Shown here in pieces: positions 8,312 to 16,758 of a DNA stretch of 64,000 bases; positions within the stretch are counted from its first letter, which is position 1; each line of letters starts with the position of its first letter. The stretch is from CAVQXR01 sp963717955 (GTDB taxonomy: Bacteria; Actinomycetota; Thermoleophilia; Gaiellales; Gaiellaceae). The translations under genes and the position numbers were made by a program. The DNA lies in assembly GCA_963717955.1 (NCBI GenBank), contig CAVQXR010000001.1:2046001-2110000 (forward strand). The letters run 5' to 3'. The notes beneath the pieces are model-generated. The model was not told the origin of the DNA. It worked only from the letters and a program-made list of their open reading frames with translations, and did no database searches.

Positions 8312-9138
8312 CCGAGCGGCTCCTGCCGCCGCACGCGGCCGTCGTACACGGAGACCGTCCGGTAGCCGACCCGCCGCGCGAGCGAGACGGCCTGGCCGAG
8401 CTCGTGGCCGACGAGCTCCGCGAGATGGGCGTCGGACGCGGTCGTGATCGGAACGGCATGCCGGTGGCAGGCCGCCAGGAGCTGCTCGTCCGGATAGAGC
8501 TCTCCGATCGGCTTGCGCAGCCCCGCGGTCGAGATCTCGACCGCGACACCGGACGCACCGAGCTGCTCGGCGACACGTTCGTGCAGCTCGGCGACGAGGC
8601 CTGCCGAGGGCCGGCTCCCGAAGATCTTCGCGAGGTCGGGATGGGCCATGACGTCGACGTGGCCGCTCGCCGCGAGCTCGCAGAGGTGCTCGAAGTAGCC
8701 GAACCAGACCTCCTCCACGCTCCGCTCCACCCAGACCCCTGGCAGCTTGTCGATGTCGAGCCCGTCGACCTCGTGCACGGACCCGAGGACGAAGTCCAAG
8801 GGGTACGGGGCGAGCAGCGCTGCCAGCTCGGCCTGCCGCTCGCCGATGTAGTCGACCTCGATGCCCAGCTTGACCGGGAGCCCGCGGCGCTTCGCTTCCA
8901 GCACGGCGTCGACGTAGACGTCGAGGTCGTGGACGCAGCGCCCCTGGTGGTAGGGGAGATACCAGATCGCCTCGGTCTGACGGAAGTAGTAGACGTGCTC
9001 GGTGAACCCGACTTCGTCCACACCGCACCGTTGCGCCGCCTCGACGAACCGTTCGACGTTCGTGGCGGAGAGGACGAGCGGTTCCGAGCCCCCCTCGTCG
9101 CGCGGGCCCCGCAGATGCATGTGATAGTCGACGATCAT
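8308..9138 (-). CDS. PHP-domain phosphoesterase (histidinol-phosphatase type)
   Basis: 276 residues. Polymerase-and-histidinol-phosphatase fold with metal motifs DYHMH (H6, H8), FTEHVYY, GIEVDYI, GSVHEVDG, MAHPDL and TASDAHL near the end. Such enzymes hydrolyse histidinol phosphate or other small phosphoesters. It starts with an ATGA overlap on the ispD stop and ends with one on ispF, so it is embedded in the isoprenoid operon. Whether it serves histidine synthesis or acts on an isoprenoid phosphate is open. Confidence 0.85.
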   Translation of the reverse strand: MIVDYHMHLRGPRDEGGSEPLVLSATNVERFVEAAQRCGVDEVGFTEHVYYFRQTEAIWYLPYHQGRCVHDLDVYVDAVLEAKRRGLPVKLGIEVDYIGERQAELAALLAPYPLDFVLGSVHEVDGLDIDKLPGVWVERSVEEVWFGYFEHLCELAASGHVDVMAHPDLAKIFGSRPSAGLVAELHERVAEQLGASGVAVEISTAGLRKPIGELYPDEQLLAACHRHAVPITTASDAHLAELVGHELGQAVSLARRVGYRTVSVYDGRVRRQEPLG

Positions 9139-9809
9139 TCCCGGGCCAGATTCTCCACGGCCTCGAGATCCTCGGTCGTCGTGACCTTGAGCAGCCCCGG
9201 GTCGCCCGTCACGACGCGAACGCGCCCGCCGGCCGCCTCGACGAGACCGGCGCAGTCGCTCGCATCGTCGCGCCCGGCGCGGAGCGCGCGCCGCAGCATG
9301 GGCCCGAGGAACGCCTGGGGCGTCTGCACCGCCACGAGCCCCGAGCGGTCGACGGTCTCGAGGACCGTGCCCTCGCGGTCGACCCGCTTCACCGTGTCGG
9401 CGAGCGGAAGCCCGGGAACGGCGCCGTCCCAGCCCTCGGAGAGCGGGGCGAGCACCCGCTCGATGACCGCGTCGGTCAGCAGCGGCCGGGCGGCATCGTG
9501 CACCAGGATGACGTCCACCTCGTCGGGGATCTCCTCGACGCCGATCCGGACCGACTGGGCCCGGCTCTCGCCGCCCGTGACACAGGCTGACACCTTGCCC
9601 GCACCGAGCTCCTCCGCGACGAGGATCGCCGGCTCCTCCCACTCCGGCGGGGCGACGACGACGATCGCGTCGACCCACGGTGACAGCTCCAGCCGCTCGA
9701 GGCTCGCGGCGAGCAGGGGACGCCCGCGAAACGGGACGAATGCCTTGGGCAGATCGGCCCCCAGGCGGTCGCCCTTCCCCGCCGCGACGAGGATCGCCCA
9801 GAGGCTCAG
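9135..9809 (-). CDS. ispD: 2-C-methyl-D-erythritol 4-phosphate cytidylyltransferase
   Basis: 224 residues if started at the CTG at 9809. Transfers CMP from CTP to methylerythritol phosphate. The CTP-binding motif LVAAGKGDRLG is at the very start, as in the family; later conserved segments are VHDAARPL and QTPQAF. The frame has no ATG, GTG or TTG between 9809 and a GTG at 9869, which lies 52 nt inside carD and adds an unconserved Arg-rich stretch. AGGAG sits 5 nt before the CTG, so the rare CTG start is preferred but unproven. Confidence 0.9.
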   Translation of the reverse strand: MSLWAILVAAGKGDRLGADLPKAFVPFRGRPLLAASLERLELSPWVDAIVVVAPPEWEEPAILVAEELGAGKVSACVTGGESRAQSVRIGVEEIPDEVDVILVHDAARPLLTDAVIERVLAPLSEGWDGAVPGLPLADTVKRVDREGTVLETVDRSGLVAVQTPQAFLGPMLRRALRAGRDDASDCAGLVEAAGGRVRVVTGDPGLLKVTTTEDLEAVENLARE

Positions 9810-9817
9810 TCCGGCTC

Positions 9818-10321
9818 CTACGCGAGCGCGGCCTTCATGCCCACGCGCCCGAGGACGTGTTCGAGCCACTCCACGATCTCGTCCTCGTCCATCTCCTTGG
9901 CGTACATGAGCTCCGAGGCGAGGATCTTCTTGGCCTTCACGAACATCTGCTTCTCGCCGGTCGAGAGCCCCTTTTCCTGTTCGCGCAGCGAAAGGTTGCG
10001 GACGACCTCGGCGAGCTCGAAGATGTCGCCGGTCTTCATCTTGTCGCGGTTGTACTTGAACCGGCGATTCCAGTTCTTCGGCATCGCCGTGCCGTCACCG
10101 TGGAGCACCTCGATCACCTGCACGACCATCCGCTCGGAGATCACCTTGCGCAGCCCGACCCGCTCCCAATTCTCGGTCGGGACGTTGACGACCATGTCGT
10201 TGTGCAGGATCTGGATCGTCAGATACTCGCGTTCGGTACCGAGGACCGCCCGCACTTCCTTCCGCACCACCGTACCGGCGCCATGATGGGGGTAGACGAC
10301 CTTATCGCCGACGTCGAACAA
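9818..10321 (-). CDS. carD: CarD family RNA-polymerase-binding transcription regulator
   Basis: 167 residues. CarD binds the beta subunit of RNA polymerase through an N-terminal Tudor-like domain (FDVGDKVVYPHHGAGTV) and stabilises open promoter complexes at sigma-A promoters through its C-terminal helical domain. The TTG start at 10321 has GGGAGG 7-12 nt upstream. The order carD-ispD-ispF is conserved in actinobacteria. The gene has its own promoter (10385-10414). Confidence 0.95.
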   Translation of the reverse strand: MFDVGDKVVYPHHGAGTVVRKEVRAVLGTEREYLTIQILHNDMVVNVPTENWERVGLRKVISERMVVQVIEVLHGDGTAMPKNWNRRFKYNRDKMKTGDIFELAEVVRNLSLREQEKGLSTGEKQMFVKAKKILASELMYAKEMDEDEIVEWLEHVLGRVGMKAALA

Positions 10322-10384
10322 CCCTTGCCTCCCTCCGGGTCCAAAAAGAGAGCCGCCGAATGCGATCTCCGTGCGGAGACCACT

Positions 10385-10414
10385 AGTTTACCTTCGGGAC
10401 ACCGGTCGAATCAA
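10385..10414 (-). promoter_or_regulatory. carD promoter, -35 TTGATT / -10 TAAACT
   Basis: On the minus strand, TTGATT (10409-10414) and TAAACT (10385-10390) are 18 nt apart. This leaves a leader of about 55-60 nt that contains a 6-bp hairpin, a CTCTCTTTTT run and the strong ribosome-binding site. Confidence 0.6.
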
Positions 10415-10443
10415 GCGGGTACCGTCCGCGCGGAACCAGGCCG

Positions 10444-11520
10444 TCAGAGCTGAAGGTACCGGTCGACGAGATTGTGCTCCTGCAGGCGCCTCAGGCCCTC
10501 GCGGATCTCGCGCGCGCGAACCGAGCCGACGCCGTCGACGGCCTCGAGATCCCTGTGGCTCGCGCGGATGATCGCGTCGAGCGTGCCGAAGTCGCGGACG
10601 ACGTGCCGCACGACCGCCTCCGGAACTCTCGGCAGCTGCGAGAGGACCCGGTAGCCGCGCGGCGAGAGGGTCGTGTCCAGCGGATTCACGTCACGTGCGT
10701 AGCCGAGCAGGACCGTGAGCTCCTCGAGGTCGAGCAGGTGCGAGTAGCGCAGCTCGGCGAGCGCCTCGAGGATGCCCGCGGCGTTCCCGGGGTGCCCCTC
10801 GTAATCCCCGACCAGCGCCGCCTTCCCCCGGGGAACGGTCTCCATCAGCTCGTCGAGCTGCATCTTGATCAGGCGGCCCTCCTCGCCGAGCTCGACACAG
10901 TTTCGCTCGATCTCGGCTCCCACCCTGGTCGTCAGCTCCGCCCGCTGCAGGACGACGAGCACGTCGTCGAGGGTGACCGCACCCTGGAACTCGAGCGCCG
11001 TGAGGCGCGTCATGCCCTGGTCGAGGCGCTGGCGATACGTCTCGAGCGTGCCGAGCGCCTGATTCGTCCGGGCGAGCAGGTCGGAGATCTCCCCGAGCTG
11101 GTAGCGGACGTCCCCCCGGAAGACCGTGACGGTCTCGCGCTGCTGCGAGATCGAGACGACGAGCGCTTCGGTCTGCTTGGCCACCCGCTCGGCGGTCCGG
11201 TGCCGGGTGCCGGTCTCGTTCGACTGGATCGCCGGGTCCGGCATCAGCTGGACGTTCGCGTACACGATCCGCGAGACGTTCGAGTTGATGATGATCGCCC
11301 CGTCCATCTTCGCGAGCTCGTACAGGCTCTGGGCCGTGAACGGGAGGTCGAGTCGCATGCCGCCCGAGAAAAGGAAGGCGAGGCTCGACGGGTCGCCGAT
11401 GACGATCAGCGCGCCGAGGCTGGCACGGATGATGTCGTCCATCCCGTCGCGCAGGGCCGTACCCGGCGCGACCTGCTTCAGCGCCGAGAGTAGCTGCCTA
11501 TCCCTCTGATCCGTGGGCAT
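10444..11520 (-). CDS. disA: DNA integrity scanning protein, diadenylate cyclase
   Basis: 358 residues, the family length. Makes c-di-AMP from two ATP and scans DNA. The DAC domain has the DGA motif (KMDGAIII) and the RHR motif (GTRHRTAERV); a long helical linker and C-terminal helix-hairpin-helix repeats (VDGVGSVRAREIREGL) follow. ATG 11520 is chosen because the DAC-domain start follows directly; it overlaps the radA 3' end by 23 nt. The radA-disA pairing is standard, since RadA can modulate DisA. Confidence 0.96.
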   Translation of the reverse strand: MPTDQRDRQLLSALKQVAPGTALRDGMDDIIRASLGALIVIGDPSSLAFLFSGGMRLDLPFTAQSLYELAKMDGAIIINSNVSRIVYANVQLMPDPAIQSNETGTRHRTAERVAKQTEALVVSISQQRETVTVFRGDVRYQLGEISDLLARTNQALGTLETYRQRLDQGMTRLTALEFQGAVTLDDVLVVLQRAELTTRVGAEIERNCVELGEEGRLIKMQLDELMETVPRGKAALVGDYEGHPGNAAGILEALAELRYSHLLDLEELTVLLGYARDVNPLDTTLSPRGYRVLSQLPRVPEAVVRHVVRDFGTLDAIIRASHRDLEAVDGVGSVRAREIREGLRRLQEHNLVDRYLQL

Positions 11521-12850
11521 CGAGTGCCGCGGCGACCGCCTGCCGGAGGGTCGTCGCCGTCGTGACACGAAGTGTGCCACGAACGGGCGTCCCGTCAGGG
11601 ACGACGACCTCTCCGAGGCCGAGCTTCGCGCACTCGGCGAGCCGCCGCTCCGCCTGCCCTGCGACGCGCAGCCTTCCGGTCAGCCCGATCTCGCCGAAGC
11701 ACCCCACGCCAGGACGGATGGGCTGTCGCCTCGCGGCCGAGGAGATGGCGAGCGCCACCCCGAGATCGGCGCCCGGCTCGTCGATCCGCACGCCGCCCGC
11801 GACGTTGACGAACACGTCCGCCTGGCCGAGCCCGATGCCCGCATGGCGACCGAGGACGGCAACGATCATCGCGAGGCGCTTCGGGTCGACACCGGTCCCG
11901 ACGCGGCGCGGCATCGCGAGGTCGGTCGGGGAGACCAGAGCCTGGATCTCGAGCAGCAGCGGCCTCGTGCCCTCGAGCACGCAGGTGACGACCGATCCCG
12001 GCTCGCCTTCCTCACCACGCCCGAACAGCTCGGACGGGTCCGTCACCCCGACCAGGCCCGCGGAGGTCATCTCGAACACCCCGAGCTCGTTCGTCGAGCC
12101 GAAGCGGTTCTTCACGGCGCGCAGGATCCGGTGCGCGCGGTAGCGATCGCCCTCGAAGGCGAGGACGCAGTCGACGAGGTGCTCGAGCACTCGGGGCCCC
12201 GCGACCGCGCCGTCCTTCGTCACGTGCCCGACGAGGAAGATTGCGATGCCCTCCTCCTTCGCGACCCGCAGCAGCCTGCCCGTCGCCTCGCGCACCTGGG
12301 CGACGGAGCCGGGCGCCGAGCCGAGATCGGGCGCGTACAGCGTCTGGATCGAGTCGATCACGCAGACCTCGGGCTGCTCGCGCTCGAGCGTCGCGCAGAC
12401 GAGGTCGAGGTTCGTCTCCGGCAGGATCAGCACGTCGCCGGCTCCTCCGAGGCGCTCGGCCCGGAGCTTCACCTGGGCGGCCGACTCCTCCCCCGTCACG
12501 AGGGCGACCCTGCGGTGGCGGCTCATGGCTGCCAGCGCCATCAGCAGCAGGGTCGACTTGCCGATCCCCGGGTCACCGCTGACGAGCACGAGCGATGCGG
12601 GGACGAGCCCTCCGCCGAGCACCCGATCGAGCTCCGCCACGCCGGTGGGCATCCGCGCCGCTTCGGCCGCCTCGACGTCGTCGAGGCGCGTGAGCGGCTG
12701 CGCGCCGATCGCGGGCGTCCCGGCTGCAGCACGCTCCGTCGCCTCCTCCGCCAGCGTGCCCCAGCTGCCGCATCCCGGGCAGCGACCGAGCCAGCGCGGC
12801 GTCGCGTACCCGCACTCGACGCACACGTGCTGGACGACCGCCTTCGCCAC
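11498..12850 (-). CDS. radA: DNA repair protein RadA (Sms)
   Basis: 450 residues. Homologous-recombination helicase that extends branches at D-loops. Order seen: N-terminal four-cysteine zinc finger (CVECG...CPGCG), RecA-like ATPase with Walker A GDPGIGKST about residues 91-99, the RadA-specific KNRFGSTNELG motif, and a C-terminal Lon-protease-like domain. The GTG start 12850 has a -10 hexamer TAGGAT 6 nt upstream, implying a leaderless mRNA. Confidence 0.96.
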   Translation of the reverse strand: MAKAVVQHVCVECGYATPRWLGRCPGCGSWGTLAEEATERAAAGTPAIGAQPLTRLDDVEAAEAARMPTGVAELDRVLGGGLVPASLVLVSGDPGIGKSTLLLMALAAMSRHRRVALVTGEESAAQVKLRAERLGGAGDVLILPETNLDLVCATLEREQPEVCVIDSIQTLYAPDLGSAPGSVAQVREATGRLLRVAKEEGIAIFLVGHVTKDGAVAGPRVLEHLVDCVLAFEGDRYRAHRILRAVKNRFGSTNELGVFEMTSAGLVGVTDPSELFGRGEEGEPGSVVTCVLEGTRPLLLEIQALVSPTDLAMPRRVGTGVDPKRLAMIVAVLGRHAGIGLGQADVFVNVAGGVRIDEPGADLGVALAISSAARRQPIRPGVGCFGEIGLTGRLRVAGQAERRLAECAKLGLGEVVVPDGTPVRGTLRVTTATTLRQAVAAALDAHGSEG

Positions 12851-12856
12851 GCTCCA

Positions 12857-12862
12857 ATCCTA
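12857..12862 (-). promoter_or_regulatory. -10 element TAGGAT, leaderless radA promoter
   Basis: On the minus strand, TAGGAT ends 6 nt before the GTG start at 12850, so the first transcribed base would be the start codon. Confidence 0.6.
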
Positions 12863-13037
12863 CGGAGCCCTCCCGACATCCCCGTGCCAGAAGTGCAACG
12901 ACTCTGTCGTGGAACGATCCCCGGTGCCAGGCACCGCTGGCCGGGACCACGAAGCGGACACGCCGAGAGCGAACACTGGAACACCGCCCGCAGGGGCAGA
13001 CTGCCGGATCGGGAACGGCCCGCCGAGGGCCGGGGCC

Positions 13038-13206
13038 GCTAGTGCTCCGTCTCGGAATTCCCTTGACGCTCCAGCGCGCGAAACGGGAGCCAGGCAAGGA
13101 CGCAGGGAGCGCCCGTATTGGTGAATACGGGCGCGACCGAGGACGCCGCATGGCGACGCGTTGCAGCCGCCTGGAGTGCAAGGCGATTTCTGAGACGGAG
13201 CACCTA
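13038..13206 (+). repeat. structured repeat family I, copy A
   Basis: This occupies the second half of the 353-nt gap between clpC and radA; the rest of the gap holds the radA promoter, a small GGTGCC/GGCACC palindrome and nothing else I can name. The arms pair over 16 bp (13042-13057 with 13188-13203, one G-T wobble). Inside are a second stem (CTCCAG/CTGGAG), an 11-bp perfect central hairpin (13109-13119 with 13124-13134) and a small CGCC/GGCG hairpin. Conserved single-stranded blocks shared with copies B and C include GGACGCAGGGAG and GAGGACG. The right arm ends exactly at the clpC stop codon. Confidence 0.85.
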
Positions 13207-15735
13207 GTCCTCTGACTCTTCGCCGCCGTCGCCGTTCGCGGAGCTCTCGGGCTCCTCCGCCGGCACGGTGACGAGCTGCGGCTCGGGCTCGATCAGCTCG
13301 ATCGCGACCTGTTCCTCGCCCTCGTGGTGATCGACCTTGATGATCGAGCCGGGCACCAGAGCCCGTCCGAGCACGAAGTCGGCGAGCGGATCCTCGATGT
13401 GGCTCTGGATCGCCCGGCGTAGCGGGCGGGCGCCCATGGCCGGGTCGTAGCCCTTCTCGACCAGGAAGTCCTTCGCGTCGTCCGTGAGCTCGATCGTCGC
13501 CTCGTGCTGGGCCATCTGCTCGCGAAGGCGCTTGAGCATGAGGTCGACGACCTGCGTGACCTCCTCCCTGGCCAGCTTGTGGAAGACGATCACCTCGTCG
13601 ATCCGGTTCAGGAGCTCGGGCCGGAAGACGCGCTTCAGCTCGCCCATGATCCGATTCTTCATGTCCTCGTAGGAGAGGCCCGACTCGTCGCTGACGGTGA
13701 ACCCGAGCGACTGGTTCTTGGCGATCGTCGCGGCGCCGATGTTCGACGTCATGATCACGATCGTGTTGCGGAAGTCGACCTTGCGCCCCTGCGCGTCGGT
13801 CAGGCGCCCGTCCTCGAGGATCTGCAGGAGGATGTTGAACACGTCCGGGTGGGCCTTCTCGACCTCGTCGAGGAGGACCACCGAGTACGGCTTACGGCGG
13901 ACGGCCTCCGTGAGCTGGCCGCCCTCGTCATAGCCGATGTAGCCGGGCGGGGAGCCGACGAGCCGGGAGACGGAGTGCTTCTCCATGTACTCCGACATGT
14001 CGACCTGGATCATCGCGTCCTCGTCGCCGAAGAGGAACTCGGCGAGGGTACGGGCGAGCTCGGTCTTCCCGACACCCGAGGGGCCGAGGAAGATGAACGA
14101 TCCGGTGGGCCGCTTGGGATCCTTGATCCCGGCGCGGGCGCGGCGGATCGCCTTCGAGACCGCCTCGATCGCGGCATGCTGGCCGATGACGCGCTTGTGG
14201 AGCTCCTCCTCCATGCGGATGAGCTTCTGCGACTCGGCCTCGGTGAGCTTGAAGACCGGGATCCCCGTCCACATCGAGACGATGTCGGCGATCTCCTCCT
14301 CGCCGATCTCCGGCTGGACGGTGCCCTCGTCGTTGCGCCAGCTCTCCTCGAGCTCGCGCTTCTTCTGCGCGAGCTTGCGCTCCTTGTCGCGGAGCTGGGC
14401 GGCCGTCTCGAACTCCTGGTCCTCGATCGCCTGCTCCTTCTCGACCCGGACGCTGTCGATCTCGTCCTCGAGCTCGCGGTACTGCGGCGGTGCCGACATC
14501 GTCTTGATGCGCATCCGCGACGCGGCCTCGTCGATGAGGTCGATCGCCTTGTCGGGCAGATGGCGATCCTGGATGTAACGGTCGGAGAGGATCGCCGCGG
14601 CGTGGAGCGCATCGTCGGTGATGGTGCAGCGGTGGTGCGCCTCGTACCGATCGCGCAGGCCCCTGAGGATCTCGACCGTCTCGTCCACGCTCGGCTCGTC
14701 GATCCGCACCTGCTGGAAGCGTCGCTCGAGCGCCGCATCCCGCTCGAGGTACTTGCGGTACTCGTCGAGGGTGGTCGCTCCGATCGTCTGCAGCTCTCCC
14801 CGCGCGAGCGCGGGCTTCAGGATCGACGCGGCGTCGATCGCGCCCTCGGCGGCACCCGCGCCGACGAGGTTGTGCAGCTCGTCGATGAAGAGGATGATGT
14901 CGCCGCGCTGGGTGATCTCCTTCATCACCTTCTTCAGGCGCTCCTCGAACTCGCCGCGGTACTTCGAGCCGGCGACGAGCGCCGCGAGGTCGAGCGTGTA
15001 GATCTGCTTGTTCTTGAGCAGCTCGGGAACCTGGTTTCCGGAGATGCGAGAGGCCAACCCCTCGACGACGGCGGTCTTGCCGACACCGGGCTCACCGATC
15101 AGCACCGGATTGTTCTTCGTCCGGCGCGAGAGGATCTGCATCACGCGCTCGATCTCGGTCTGGCGACCCACGACCGGGTCGAGCTTGCCCTCGGAGGCGA
15201 GCTTCGTCAGGTTCCTGCCGAACTGGTCGAGGAGCTTCGAGCTCTTCGCCTTCTCACCGGAGGCTCCGCCGCCGGATTGTGCGCCCTGGCCGCGACGGCC
15301 CGGGCCCGACAGCATGCGGATGATCTCGTTGCGAATCTTCTCGGCGTCCGCGTCGAAGTCGAGCAGGATGCGGGCCGCGACGCCCTCGTTCTCCCGGACG
15401 AGGCCGAGCAGGATGTGCTCGGTCCCGATGTAGTTGTGGCCGAGCGACAACGCCTCCCTGAGCGCGAGCTCGAGCACCTTCTTCGCCCTGGGCGTGAACG
15501 GGATCTGGCCGGTCGTGACCTCGTCGCCCTGGCCGACGATGCGGGCGACCTGGGCGCGAACCTCCTCGACCGTGATGTCGAGGCTTTCGAGCACACGCGC
15601 GGCAAGACCCTCCTCCTCGCGGAGCAGGCCGAGCAGGATGTGCTCGGTTCCGATGTAGTTGTGCTTGAGCGCGCGGGCCTCGTCCTGGGCGAGGACGACG
15701 ACCTGGCGGGCCCTCTCGGTGAAGCGTTCGAACAA
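13204..15735 (-). CDS. clpC: ATP-dependent Clp protease ATP-binding subunit ClpC
   Basis: 843 residues from a TTG start. HSP100 unfoldase that feeds substrates to ClpP. Order: N-terminal double Clp repeat (two HNYIGTEHILLGL segments), AAA1 with Walker A GEPGVGKTAVVEG, the UVR/M domain (EDQEFETAAQLRDKERKL) that defines ClpC, AAA2 with Walker A GPSGVGKTELA, and the C-terminal D2-small domain. TTG 15735 is chosen because LFERFTERAR is the universal N-terminus; the longer open frame upstream is unrelated. The acidic C-tail ends at repeat copy A. Confidence 0.96.
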   Translation of the reverse strand: MFERFTERARQVVVLAQDEARALKHNYIGTEHILLGLLREEEGLAARVLESLDITVEEVRAQVARIVGQGDEVTTGQIPFTPRAKKVLELALREALSLGHNYIGTEHILLGLVRENEGVAARILLDFDADAEKIRNEIIRMLSGPGRRGQGAQSGGGASGEKAKSSKLLDQFGRNLTKLASEGKLDPVVGRQTEIERVMQILSRRTKNNPVLIGEPGVGKTAVVEGLASRISGNQVPELLKNKQIYTLDLAALVAGSKYRGEFEERLKKVMKEITQRGDIILFIDELHNLVGAGAAEGAIDAASILKPALARGELQTIGATTLDEYRKYLERDAALERRFQQVRIDEPSVDETVEILRGLRDRYEAHHRCTITDDALHAAAILSDRYIQDRHLPDKAIDLIDEAASRMRIKTMSAPPQYRELEDEIDSVRVEKEQAIEDQEFETAAQLRDKERKLAQKKRELEESWRNDEGTVQPEIGEEEIADIVSMWTGIPVFKLTEAESQKLIRMEEELHKRVIGQHAAIEAVSKAIRRARAGIKDPKRPTGSFIFLGPSGVGKTELARTLAEFLFGDEDAMIQVDMSEYMEKHSVSRLVGSPPGYIGYDEGGQLTEAVRRKPYSVVLLDEVEKAHPDVFNILLQILEDGRLTDAQGRKVDFRNTIVIMTSNIGAATIAKNQSLGFTVSDESGLSYEDMKNRIMGELKRVFRPELLNRIDEVIVFHKLAREEVTQVVDLMLKRLREQMAQHEATIELTDDAKDFLVEKGYDPAMGARPLRRAIQSHIEDPLADFVLGRALVPGSIIKVDHHEGEEQVAIELIEPEPQLVTVPAEEPESSANGDGGEESED

Positions 15736-15770
15736 CGAGCAGCCTTTCGTCGGGCGTCGTGGCCCGACCA

Positions 15771-15776
15771 ATGGTA
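15771..15776 (-). promoter_or_regulatory. putative clpC -10 element TACCAT
   Basis: The minus-strand hexamer lies 35 nt before the TTG start, with an AAAGG ribosome-binding site in between. Confidence 0.4.
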
Positions 15777-15867
15777 GCGGACGGCCTGCCGGTTCTCGGT
15801 GTGTGGGGAGCACGCCGGACATGGTCGCTCCGCAGCAGGGAGCAGCCGCTCGATCCGCCCGCGCCGC

Positions 15868-15873
15868 TACGGT
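15868..15873 (+). promoter_or_regulatory. -10 element TACGGT, leaderless promoter of the DNA glycosylase
   Basis: The hexamer ends 6 nt before GTG 15880. Confidence 0.45.
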
Positions 15874-15879
15874 CTCACG

Positions 15880-16740
15880 GTGACGCTCGAGACGACGATT
15901 CGCCCGCGCGGCCCCTACTCGCTCGAGCATTCGGCCCGCCATGCCAACGACCGGACACGCCGCTTCCGGGACGGCGTGCTCGAGTGTGTGCTCGACGCCG
16001 GCGGGCCTTCGCTCGCCCGCGTCTGGCAGATGCGCGACGGCGAGCTGCGGGTCCGGATCGATGCCGCCGACCCGGGATCGGCGCTCGAGCGGCTCCGGTT
16101 CGTCCTCGCCGTCGACGACGACCACTCGGAGTTCCTGCAGCGATACGGATCCGACCCGTTGATCGGGATGGCGACGTTCCGGTTGCGCGGCATGCGGCCG
16201 CTTCGGACGGCGACCGTCACCCACGCGTTGCTCCGGGCTCTCTGCGGGCAGCTGATCAGCGCCCGTGAGGCGCGGGCGATCGAGGCGAGGCTCATCGGCC
16301 GCTACGCCTGCGAGCACGCGGGTTTCAGGCTGCCGCCCGGCCGGGAGACGTTCGCCTCCCGTAGTCCCGCGGAGCTCTGCCGCTCCGGCCTCGTGGCGCG
16401 GAAGTCCGCGGCACTCGTGCGGATCTCGCGCGGGTGGGACTTGGAGCGGCTCCGCGCGATCCCCACCGACGCGGTCGTGCGGCGGATCGTCGAGGAGCGA
16501 ACCCTCGGCCCGTGGTCGGCCGGAGTGGTCTGCCTCGAGGGGCTCGGCCGCTACCAGCATGGCCTCGTCGGCGACCTCGGCCTCGTCAAGCTCTGCACCC
16601 GCCTGCTCGGCCGGGAGGCGACGGCGGACGACACCGCCGAGCTGCTCGCGCCCTACGGCGAGTGGCAGGGCCTCGCGAGCGTCTACCTGCTGGCCGGGGC
16701 CACCCTTCCGCGCGACCGAGTTGCGATCGCCGCGGCGTAG
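15880..16740 (+). CDS. DNA-3-methyladenine glycosylase II-like (AlkA/HhH-GPD)
   Basis: 286 residues. Base-excision enzyme that removes alkylated purines. An N-terminal TBP-like region is followed by the HhH-GPD domain: a GQLISAREARAIEARL helix pair, the hairpin LGPWSAGVVCLEGLGR, and the catalytic aspartate in GDLGLVKL about residue 233. GTG 15880 is chosen because a -10 hexamer lies 6 nt upstream. It is divergent from clpC and convergent with lysS (18 nt apart). Confidence 0.85.
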   Translation: MTLETTIRPRGPYSLEHSARHANDRTRRFRDGVLECVLDAGGPSLARVWQMRDGELRVRIDAADPGSALERLRFVLAVDDDHSEFLQRYGSDPLIGMATFRLRGMRPLRTATVTHALLRALCGQLISAREARAIEARLIGRYACEHAGFRLPPGRETFASRSPAELCRSGLVARKSAALVRISRGWDLERLRAIPTDAVVRRIVEERTLGPWSAGVVCLEGLGRYQHGLVGDLGLVKLCTRLLGREATADDTAELLAPYGEWQGLASVYLLAGATLPRDRVAIAAA

Positions 16741-16758
16741 GGGCCGGAAGCCCTGCCC

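Noticed and set aside
13504..15777. 757-codon open frame on the plus strand, opposite clpC
   Set aside because: It mirrors the strong clpC frame; such antisense frames are expected at this GC content, and its translation is low-complexity Leu/Asp/Arg with no recognisable motif.
15736..16560. N-terminal extension of the clpC open frame by 275 codons
   Set aside because: It is antisense to the DNA glycosylase, and ClpC proteins begin at the LFERFTERAR segment.
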